64,000 nt of DNA from Bryopsis sp. KO-2023. Taxonomy: Eukaryota; Chlorophyta; Ulvophyceae; Bryopsidales; Bryopsidaceae. This document shows positions 8,054-20,000 of this stretch, piece after piece. Location: positions 1,798,001 to 1,862,000 of the forward strand of contig BSYQ01000014.1 in NCBI GenBank assembly GCA_030272585.1, in the 5' to 3' direction. Numbering within the stretch: the stretch's first letter is position 1; every line of letters starts with the position of its first letter. Below the pieces are notes generated by a model. The model did not search any database, was not told where the DNA came from, and was given only the letters and a program-made list of their open reading frames with translations. The position numbers and the translations under genes were made by a program.

Positions 8054-11000
8054 TTACTTGCCAGTCCCATCGAAAGCCTGGACGGTAGCATCACCTTCAT
8101 TGATTGCACTCTTCAGCCAATCCATCCTGCAATCAAGAATAAGCTTTCAGAATATGTGCCCATATTTTGATGCATTCCATTCAGGCAGGACAACACTTTT
8201 TTTTTCGAGACGATTAAAATTTGAGTGCAGACCACCAAGAAGATAAAGATCTAAATGCACCCAAGAAATGTCGCTTTCAATGGTACACAAGAGGAAAACC
8301 ATAAAAACAAAGAAATCAAACCTGCTTCCTTGGCCGTTGGTGGACTGGTGGATGTCCGTGTGCTTGGATGGGCCAATACTTCCACCACCACAGGGCACCG
8401 GCCTGTACTCCAGACCAATCACCCCCCAGCGGCGATCTGCCAGTTTATCATAAGTATATACGGAGATGTCGAGGTGCTCCATGTCCATGCAGCACCACCT
8501 CTTGTTGGAGTACATGTTTCCGGAGTAGTTGCAAGGGCAGGTGTCAGTAATGGTCAGGGTGATGACCTTGGATGGATCGTAGCATGCACCGGTTCTGTCC
8601 AGGGCATTTCCGTAGTTGTCCTTGAAGCTCATAGGCTTGCAGCGCACTTCATAACACCGTCTACATGGGGCCAAACAAAAAACACAGCAAGAATCAGCAT
8701 GTCCTTCCAGAACATAACATAACATTCTTTCCAGGGTCAGGTTTTATAACATGCATGTACTTCCAAATACAAATCATTGGAGAAAATGGGGTGGTTAACG
8801 CTGGTCTGGAACGATGTTAACACCCGCCGTTGATCGCATCATCAACGCGTGAGCGTCGGACTCACTCTCGATTCGAGTCTTTTCACAAGAATCTGGCAAC
8901 CCGACGGGCGACGCCACCCGAAGAGAGGCGCGGCTTTTCCGCTCAGCAGTTTCTCCCGACGCGCGACAGAGTGGGTCGGGGTCCATCCTGTAACAGCGAA
9001 GTCGTGGCCGAAACTGCGTCAGGATGGACCCCCCTGCCGTGCGACGCATAACAGGAAAAAAATGGCGCTTCGGTTTCGGGCAGCCGACCTCACCAGGTCG
9101 TGCTTGGAAGCAACCAGGATGCCAAAGTGTGCTTGGGTTGCTTGGGTTTTTTTCGATTCCTGGTTCAGCCTTTTGAATTCATAGCTCTTTGCTGGTGGAT
9201 AATTCGGGTGCATCGCAAAAACATTCAGTGCGTGCAAGTGCACCAGTTGCAGCCCCTCTTGCACGCAAGTGCATCGCTTGCAGCCCCAGTCGTCGTATCA
9301 TATCAATCTTGAACGCCTTGCAACTCTCGTGCCTTGTGGTCAATGTGGTTTATTTCAAGCGAAAAGGGGGTAAGTCGGGGACGCGGTTCCAGGACGACGG
9401 AGGGCTGCCGTTCTCTCCGAGTGTTAAGCTTTGGTGGGGCTGGGAGAAGTGAATTACAAAGAAATACCGACGGCCGACTCGCCAAAGGTCGATAACGAGG
9501 GAATAAATTCCTTGGACGACGTCTACTCTTTTAGATACGTCGACAGGAGTGGGGGAGTTTCGCTGGGTCGGTACGTTCGTTGTGAGATTGTCCAAACGTC
9601 CTGAGGTGAATCGTCAAAACAGAGGAACTCACTTGATTCTGATTTCCACCTCCAGCACTGGGAGCATCTTAATTTTGTGTGCTTTGTTTTTTCCACAGAC
9701 TCTGAGAAATTAGGAGGAAATATCATAAACCCATTTGCAAGAGGAAAATTCTCGTTGGATCATTGTGGCCCATGGTGAGCTTCTTTTTTGCAGATTAGAA
9801 AAAAACACAGTCCTCCCACTTTTTAGCTCTCATGCAGCTGCGATTCTCATTTTCATCACAGTGTATCTTAAACAAAGTGCAGTTCATCTTTTTCACGGAC
9901 TGTGGAAACGATCAGAGCGATGACCTGTATCACTCACTTAAAGGGTAAACAGGCAACCTAAGGAATGCTAACTGATATCTTGGCCTGAAGGTCCCAAGAA
10001 TTAATTTGACCCTTGGCGGCCATTCTCATGCCATGTGTGCATGTTGGTGGATCCAGCTAGACGATTGCTGACAAAATTTTGAAGAAGAGTTAGGTGTGGG
10101 ATGATTTGCTTCATTCTTACCTTACAGTTGGTTGGGGTAAAAGATAGCGCAATGGTCGACCTGCTTATTGTGCACAAACAATTATGCATGGTTCTGGTAG
10201 GATGGACAGGCTCTGCCTGCACCAGTGGTAGACACAGTCTCATGAGTCTCATGATCATGTCTAACTCGTTTGGAGGAAAACATCGGTGGGCATCCAACAG
10301 GAACAACGAGGAAGTCAAAAACTCTGCCCACCACTCGTTGTAGGGTCATGGCGGGCACAGGTTCAGTTAATAGTCTGGTTGTACGAGACTGAGAGTTCCA
10401 GGTATACCTACGTAGTCTGGGTGTTTTCTCTCTGGCTTGCGAGAACGTTTTCCCTTGTAATTCCGTGCGATTTGGTCCACCATTCCCCTGAGATGATCCA
10501 CCATCACCAGCCACTTTATCCCTCGTCATGCGTTTTCCCTCAGATTTGAACGGTATTTGACAACTTTAAAACCAACTTCTCTTCGGGTTTTCTTTACTCG
10601 TTTTCGTTGTGGTATTCATTTCTTGGAAGTGGAAGTGGGACGATATAATGGTGTACCAAGGGAAAACAGGATTTGTCGGTTGTGTCGGTCCGCGGTGGAA
10701 GATGAACGGCATTTTCTTTTTGAATGTCCTTTTTATTCTTCCTTTCGTTCTTTGCATTCAGATGTTTTTCGATGGGCTAATCCCAAGGATCTTTTTAGTA
10801 GGGTGCCATCGGGCAAATTAGCTTTAGTTATCAGCAAAATGGCTTCAATACGTTCAGCAGGTTTACAATCCTAAGGTTTTTGTTTTGTTTTTGTTTTTTT
10901 TTGTTTTTCTCTTTCTTTTCTTTCCTTTTTGTCTTTGTTCCAGCATCATAGAGGGTGATGGCTCTCTTTTGCTGTGGGTTGTAATTATGATTATGATTAT

Positions 11001-14000
11001 GATTATGAAAGCGTTCCCCATCCTACGTATAATTGGGTCTGTTTTTGCCATCCCCTGAATTCCTCTAATCATCACTGATTGGTGTTGACGCTGGTGCTGT
11101 ATTTCCAGCAGCTTGAATCCCACTGCAGTGTCGTGCAGCTTGTCGTGTAATGATCGCTTCACTGTAAGAAATGGGTCGTCCAAGCGCGACTTGGTGTGGT
11201 GGGCTGAAAGGTTTTGTGGTGTCGAATCTTTTGGTGGGGCTTCTCTCACCTGAACACATGGCACACCTTTCTGGCGTTACGATGAAATCCTTAATCCACC
11301 CAGTTCCATCATCACCATTGTGTTGCGCATCTATTCTGCCTAGAAAACCCCACTGTTTCTACCTTTCCTTCATTAATCGATCTCTGAGAGGGGCGGGTGC
11401 TGGGTCAATTGGCAAGTGCAGACACACAGCCAACATAACTTGCGTTTCGAGCCACTTGTGTTTCTTTCGTCGTTCTTCTTGAGGCTGACTTTCGACCCAG
11501 TTTGCCCGAGCTCCTGTGAGGAAAAAAAAAGAATAGCGCGATGGCAAAGATTGTGCTGCGGCACTTCCTTCCGTGACGGTAATTAACCCACGATCGACCT
11601 CGGGGGTATGTGGACACTTCTTTCGCATGTCGGTGCTTGATTGGGGAGGCGGCTGGAGGCGGTGGTTTGAGAAGTGGCAAAGGAGGCGGCGGCTGGTGGT
11701 GGAGGAGGTGGCTGAGGAGTCTGGTGATCTTTAATACGTAAACATATATATTCTGTGTGAGTGCTTTGCTCGATGCCAAAAAATGAAGAAAACCAGTGTG
11801 CCTGCGTGTGCTGGTTTTTTTCCTCTGTGAGCTAAACTACTCTGATATATCCCACTTCTACAAGCAGCCGGGGTTGTCGGTTACAAACACACGGCAAGTC
11901 TCTGTCTATCCCACAGTCAGGTAGACAAAGGGCATAAAGCACACAGCAGGTGCCTCTTTTTTGCCTGGCCCCATCAGTTCGAGGTTAATGCCAAGCAGAC
12001 AAGCTCACTTTCTCTCTTTGTCCATTCGATAGGGTGTGTATGGGGGGTTTACATTTACCACTACCATACCAGCACGAAGGATACCTAGGATGAAATCCAA
12101 GGTTGGGCACTTGCCAATGGGAACAAGAAGATGCGCAACATTGATATTGACTGCACACAAAACATCGTCCCACACAAATACCAAATGAGTTCTTCAATCA
12201 CAATCGATTGTGCTGGCACTTGCATTCGTATCGAATTGTTGTGTATTTGTGATTTCCCAACACGAATACTCGACAATTCTGAACCCCACCTCTGGGCAGT
12301 TGTGTTGCTCTTCGTACACATATAAATCTTACAAACCATGGAGGCAATTCCAAAATACATTTCCAACTGAAACCGAGAAAAGCAATAGAATACCTCTCCC
12401 ATCAATCGACACACACTACACTTGTTTGAGTTTGAAACAGAGTTCCTGTGTCCGACAGCGGCAACTTTGCTTTCAAAAGGCAGAAGGGACGCTGGAACAA
12501 CAAGAAAGGCAGCGGCTGCCGGTGTTTGCACCATGATGCCACAACCAGGAGGCAACTGTTGGCATGCGGTGCGTTCTGCACCGCTCCAAAAACACAGGCA
12601 GCAAGGAAAATTGTGAAAGAGAAGAAAACAATTTATCGCTGCGTCGTTTTGGATTGTTGACTTTGATAGGAATCATAAATATTGAAGTCATTGCACAGAG
12701 GTGCTGAGGAAGGGGACAGGATTGGATGGAAAGAAGTTGCATCGGAATCTGTTGCAGCGCAAAAACAACCGTGCACAAAAAACAGACTTCTTTGGTTCAC
12801 CAAGTTTTTTAATTGTGAGAGAGGAGTTATGTTTGTTTTTGCCCAGCATGCTGAAAATAGAAATAAACTTCGTAGTGGATGACAATGTCCTAAGCAAAGA
12901 GGGATTGTATTCTTTGACACGACTCTTAACACTGGCATTGGCTGGATCAAGTACATGACAATGACCACCAGATGTGAGGCCTCACAGAATCGGGTTTGCT
13001 GATCACTGTTGAATCAAGACTGAAGTGCTGCATATCTCGAAGATAAACAAAGTTGCTGCAGGCAATCCACCACGCCTTGACAAATGTCTCACATCGCCTC
13101 CTGACCACTGATCTTCCACCCTTATTGCACAATCCAGAAATCCACATATACGTTGTGCACATGTGCCCCCCCCCCCCTCCCCCCCCAAAAAAAAGCAAAA
13201 AAAATTATCTGTAATTTGCCGACACTGATTCTCGCCAATGCCTAAACGTCGGTATACGAATCCATTGTTTGTGGTGCGTCCTGACCATCCGGTGCAGCCG
13301 ATTGACCTTAATCAAAAATAGATATCCACAAATAATTATTTGGACATGTGAAGGTATAGTGTGGAGGTAGTACATCCTCAAATCTTGAGCAAAGTGGAAT
13401 GAGGGGGATGTGGTAGCAGTGCTCACGAAGTTTTGGGCTCAGCTCACCTGGTCTCTTCTTCGTCAGAAAATTAAGACAATAATTGCCATTGCCAAATTAG
13501 CAATAGCTGGAAGTCTCCTGCTCGAACGGGAAGTCATTGCTTTGAATATTCCTCCACCCCCTTGGAACAACATCAATACATTTTAGTGCGCAACCAGCGG
13601 TGAGACTTGCGAATGATCATAAACTTCTCATAAATCATAATCTGCACCCCTTTTCCTCAGCCTTGTCTACGTGCTGCTGTTCAGCAGTGCACCATTCGTG
13701 GACGCCCCTGAAATCACCCAGCCATCATTTACAGTTGCACAGGTTACAGGTCATTTACAGTTCCATCAGCCCCCCCAATGCCCCCGAATACTCAGACTCA
13801 AATAATCTCTCTTCTCCCATAAATTTTCAATTCGTTCTCTCGGGTATTCCGACAATGACAGCATGTCTCTCATGAATGTGACAGGCAAACTATCCATCCT
13901 GGATGACAACAATCCTTCATGCTAGAAACCCCCATCCCTGAAATTGCTGGAAAGAAACACAGGCCCACTGTCTCATGGGCCAATGCCAGAGATTGCATCG

Positions 14001-17000
14001 CCGTTCTCTTCCTCATAGCTCTCTCTTCCACTCTCCACAGAAGTGATAAATATCAAAACCATCCCGGCCTCCAGGAAGGGGTGGGGAGGTACACGATGAT
14101 TTAACAACTCCTTACCGTGCTACTGGTCGAACTAATCTGGTTCCATCAGGCATGACCGCCATAAAATCTTCTTCATCCCCCACCAAATCATGCACTTCCT
14201 CCCTCTCCATAACTTCTCCATGTTTGGTTTTCACGCACATCAGGTCCAATGCATGAACCTGGCACATATTCATAAAGGTCTTTCAAAGTCTATCAAGGCA
14301 TGTCAAAAAACCACCTGGTGTGAATCCTACAGAAGTCTACGGTCATTCATGAGTCCAGATGCCAGGAGATCAGGAATGAAGGTTTTGATACCAGAAAAAT
14401 ACACACAGGTAATAATGTGTGGCAAAATTGATCTTGATGTGGAGGAGCCCCAAGACGCAGTGGAAGAACAATTGACGGTTCCCCATTTGTTCAAATTAAA
14501 TTTAGGTCAATAGGAGCCCTCCGCAAAAGAAAAAAAAGGCGCACACAGACATACGAAAAGCAAACGAAGTCTGCTGCTCATTCCTGACGGAACACCTATG
14601 TAAGGGAGAGCCTTTTATACATGTGTAAATGAGGCAACCCGAAAAAAAAAAACAAGAAAATCAACAGATTTGGAGTCCACTTCTGGGATTGTCCTGATGC
14701 AAGGAATGCTAAGTTCATTTTTGTACATACATATATACTTTTTTTAAGGAAAGCTGGATGGCTAACAAAAAAGAGCTCATCATGCAACCCTTGAGGCATG
14801 TGCAAAGTGTTGCAGCGGTGGCTCGTTGGAATTATCAAAATTGATCACGGAAAATCGGTCCCTTGTCCATCGCAATGTAGCATTCTGAACCCACACTTCC
14901 GACCCGCCCCTTGTCAGAGGCATCCGACCCTAAGCAAAGCCAACACCTATCGACGGGGTTTTTTGGGCTCCTAAAATCGTTTCTGTCCTTCATAGATGCC
15001 AGCTCCACTCTCAGGTCACATCCGAACCGTTGAGTTCTCTGCCAGCTTGCCGCATCGCCTCCACCAACTCGAATTGTCCGAATGCCCAAGAATTGATTTT
15101 TCCTTCAGCATTAGTCCCTCTGTAGATGCTCGTGACCTGTGGAGATTATTCTTTTTCAGTTTTTTACAGAGGAGAAATAAAAGGAAAAAAGAGTTGAAAT
15201 AGACATAAATGCTACCTCTCCTACACTAGGAACGTGGTCTTTCACATCATTTTTCTTCATGGAGAGTATCAAGCTGCTCACGAAGCAAGTTTTCCTCCGG
15301 TCTTTCACAACACCGGGTGTTCCCCGGCTTGGCTACACTGTTTTCAGCCTCTTGCTTTGCTGCCATTCCCAGGTCTCCTGACCATCCTGCAAAAACACTA
15401 GAGTATTGTGAATCAGTGAATTTAATCTTTGTACTGGTGGCCAGTCCTCCTACAAAGAAAAACATATTTATATATATTTATATTTAGTCGGTATGTGCGT
15501 TTTGACTATTTGATTTTTAAGTCGCTGCCGATCAATGTGACGATCGAAGGAAAGCTCAAATGTGAATTTGAACCAAAGGGTGAGATGAAATGGTACTAAG
15601 GAAAGAGTGCAAACAGGAAAAAAAAAATGAGAAAGAGGTTGGGGAGGGGAAAAGAAAGACTGGATCAACAACGAGAGAGCACACTTGGGCAGCTGGCTAG
15701 AGGAGGGTGAAAGGGGGGGCAACAGCCTACATGAAGTCTTGACTCTAATTGTCAGACAAACCAGCCCTGGACTTATATCCCAATCCTCGCATTCCACCAG
15801 ACATTTCCCCACCAGTTTCACCCAGCTGAGATCTGTGTCCAACAACCTGCATCCTACCCATGAAATCTACTCCACTACCTCCTCCCCCAAAGTTCTGAAT
15901 GTTTTCAGTTGGGGGTTGACTGATGGGATGAGTGGGCTGCCACAAGGCACAATCATCACGCACAGGTTGGGGGAAGGTTCAATCAGACTGGGCTGAATGC
16001 TTTGCCCAAAACAAATGTGCACCTTGATTTGCTGAAGGAGGAGGCATGAGATTCTGAGCAGCCGGCAGGGTGGACAGCCCTTGCATCATTGCAGGAAATT
16101 GCAGAGGGCTGGCATGCCGGACATGCGTAGGTCATAGACCGAAGATCGATTTGCTCATGCCGAAACCAACATGGTCTTTTTCACTCCACACCGCTCCCAT
16201 CTCTGTCTCCTATTCAAAATATATTCTTTTCAGGTGAAGTAAGAAAGACTGCGCTATCGTTGGCATTCACCACCATCCACGTAAAATTCCAAATATCAAC
16301 ACGAAGGGTTTTGACAGGCCCACTGCATTGAGACTACGCTGATTTCGACAGAACAAGATTGATTGACAGCTAATACAGGATGATCCCAAACCTCCTTCTC
16401 GGAACTAACCTCAGTTTCTAAGGATCCTTTTTGGTTTCTCGAAGTTTATTGACAGGAAGGGAAGTCCATGAATATGGTGGCAGCATGTGCAACATTCCAG
16501 GGTCCACATCGGCCGCCAATGTCGTTTGCAAGGCAATGAAGGGCTTCTGTTTCGGAAAGCCCAGAGGAGACAGAGAAATGAATTGAGTGACGTAGGGGGG
16601 CCTTCATCCCAACAGGAACCGGCAGCCAATTTCCCTCCACGATGAAAATCAGCCAAAACTCTAGACTGCATAGCAGCTCTTGGAGCACGCCCACTGTCCC
16701 CTCAATGCAAGTCTGACAGGCCCTGCATTGACAAGCAAACGCCATCCACAAATTTGGTTTAGTCAGACACAAATTTTTCAAAAATGTGAATGTACATGAT
16801 GAAAGCTTTGAGTTGTGACGTTCTACTTGAAGAAGCGTTCTACTTGAAGAAGCGTAGACCTGTGGTTTTCGGCATCGATGGTCGGATGAAACCCACGTTC
16901 CACCAGGTCTTGCAGCACCACGCCATCCTCAGGAACGGCCCTACTCCATCTGTACCAGGTTTTCCCTTCAATACCAGGCCTTACTTGCAGCTGCGAATGT

Positions 17001-20000
17001 CCATGAGACGGAATTTGGGGAAGAGGGGAGCTCGAGGCAAAACGATGCTAACATTACTGGAGTGGCCCTAAAGAGACATGCACACACTGAACCTCTTTTT
17101 CTCACAGTTCGAAAACACCTGTTGAAGTCAAAAGGTCTGGCATCCACTGGTATTCTCACGGAACAATGCTCTTCTCTCAGATTGACCCAACGCTTCCCAA
17201 AAGAAATTCTTTTCAGCCTTGTCAACCTTCTTTCCATGTCAGCATGTGCATTCTGGATCGTTAATCGGGCAGGGTTCATCTCTGTGTTTACCTTAGCTCA
17301 ACAAACTCAGGTCTATCCACAGATTTCTTCCTTTGTCGACGAAACCATTTCCTTCGAATCCATCAGTCCTTGCTTTTTCGAGGGGGGGGGGGGTATTTCA
17401 TCACCTTGAAATTGGTGGCATAACACCACACTTCTGAATCGACGTGTCCGGTGACTTCGACTTCCCATGGCCCCACGCATTCCCAACCAGGGGGCGAAAG
17501 AATATCAGGAAAATTATCAGAGTTGCGATGGCCTGTGCTTTTCAGGCTGAATCGTTTTCAATCCGTGATGAGCAGACACTTGTGGGAAAACGACCACATC
17601 GGTGACCGTCGCTTGCTCTCGTACACCTTTGTTAAAAACCAGCATATTTGCTTTGTCAATGTCTATCAGACAACCGAATGCACCCAAAGAGCTCATCGAA
17701 TCCATCCTTTCCATTTTATCGTCATCCGAGCGTTCGTTCACATAAAATAAATAGACAGAAATTCGGCCTCCTTGCAAAGGGAAAACCGCCTGAGAAAGGG
17801 CATAAAAGAAAAACAGTCAACAGCAAAACGATGATGCATGGGTGCAAAATTCGAATTAGAAAGGTTGATTTGTTCCTTCGGACTTGCAGCCAATCACACC
17901 ATTAGACTTGTCCTGGTCGAGTTGGAAAACGCACACAGGCTTCTAACGACTTCTTCAACAGTACATTTTCGATAGCCAGACTCCAGCACAATGCCTCGCC
18001 CCACGTTCACAGCCACCACCAGAGATGATTGATCGAATCCCAACATAGACCCTGCTCCATACTTTCTACCCTGTTGCGCCCCAGCGCTGGGCACAGGGAC
18101 CCAGCTATCATTTTCACACCCCTCAGTTTCACACCCCTCTCTCCTGATAAAAGAAAACACACTGGGATGGTTTCGTCGACATTCCAGTGCTTCGGTGTAC
18201 TGTATTATACAAGAGTGAAGTTTGATAGGCTCCTGCTTTGTTTTGACAAGCTTCCATCAAGGACTCAGCATTTCATCGGCTTGAAAGATATTTGAAAAAT
18301 CGGGTAAAACTAAAAAGCGGATTACTTGCAGTAATTGCTCACACAGGGGATCCTACCCCACAAGCACACCCACAACTATTCTTCCGCTAGACCACCTTGG
18401 TGCGCATTGCTTGCACAATTTTTTGTGAATAATGGTTTGGACCCCTCCAGGTGGAACTCGACAGTCACCGAGCCCAGCTCTCTGTTTGCAGAATCCACCA
18501 TCTTCACGACAAGTTCTTGTAGAGGGTCTGCAGCGGCGTTTGTTAATGCAATCTGGCCTGTGGCAACTTGTCCCCTTGGGCAATACGGGTGATTTTCGTT
18601 GTGTGAAAATACGTTATCACACAACGAGGTCACAACATTGCAGCCTCCTCGCTGATTGACCCACTGACGTTTTTTTCAGGAAGACCTGAGAAAACAGATG
18701 CCATTCAAGCCGCTGGTCAAAAACAATGCTCCCACCTGGCACATGCACCAACACAACCAAGCTATTTCCATGCTGAAAAGTTAACCTTACCACTCCAGAT
18801 CTTCCAAGACAAGTCATATTCTTGTCTCCTGACTGCAGGGCTGCCACCAATTATATATCATTATATTATATTATTATTATTTGCATGTTTCCACCAAGGA
18901 GCTCAGCCAGATTTTATTCAAAGACGGCCCACTCTTCCAGAAAGCAATCCAAACAAATTCACCTTGTGTAAAAATGGCCATAGCAGCCAACGTTCTGCCC
19001 CCTTCCTCGGGCTTCCAGGGGGGTTGCTCAACAGGTCTGGCACCAGGGATTTTTCCATTATCAATTCCCCATGCGCTTCCATCATGTTAACATCCGATTC
19101 GATTTCATCTCGTATATTTTCTGACCCAGGTGTTGTTTTCTCCAGCCTCGTCATATCAACCGGCAACTGTTGCTAGGCCGATCCCACTCTCACACATCCA
19201 TTTCAGTCTTTGGCGGTGTAATACTCTCAACCCCCCTTGCTCCCGGTTGGAGAATATCGGCCGGACATGGATCGAATGCTCTTTAAATCTTCACACACTT
19301 TCCCCCCTTGAACATGACTCTCACAAGCTGCCCCACGATGCCTCGACCAATTCATGGTCAGAGTTTGGCTGATGTTCAATTCAGATTCCTACTATCGATA
19401 GGCTGAGGCTCTTGGGCGAGTCGATCCATCGAAAGAGTCGCACAAAATTAAACCCCCTACCTCAACCCCCCCTTTTTTTTCCTCATTTCATTTTTTTTTT
19501 CTTACCTCTATCGTGATCACCGCCACTTGGATAGCAAGGTGCCCGATGCGGATCCTCACATTCTCCCTTACGTCGTAGAGCTGGGCCCGCCGATTGCTCG
19601 GGTGCCGCCCTAATATCTCCATGATCCTTGAATAAATGTTGCTTGTGAATGCTTTCCTCGACGACTGCCCCCTCCTCTCATCCACCCACCTCTCGAGTTC
19701 CTTCTCTGTCCGAAGCAACCTCCTACACGATTTTGATAGACAAAAAAAAAAAACAGTCCCATTCAGTCCATTCCATCTCTATGCCCTTCTTGTTTGAAAA
19801 TTCTGTGATGATAGATGAGCCTCGGTAGGCCAAATAAAACCCTTCCAAAAGGAGTGGTTCAAATTTCCTTTCTTGCACAATCCCGCGATGAAGTTGGAAA
19901 GCAGAAAGGTCGAAGGAAAGGGCTGTGCATTTGTGTGTGAGAGAGAGTGTGTGTGTGTGTGATTTTTTTTTCTTTTTTCTTTTTCTGGGTGGGCACATAC

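Noticed and set aside
8147-8725. Expansin exon 3 read as one complete gene of 192 residues
   Set aside because: The conserved sequence starts only at RCYEVRC after an acceptor and ends at a donor; the flanking frame is intron sequence.
8820-8890. tRNA gene suggested by GATTCGAGTC and a GTGAG/CTCAC stem
   Set aside because: No acceptor stem or D arm can be drawn and the loop lacks the invariant U33.
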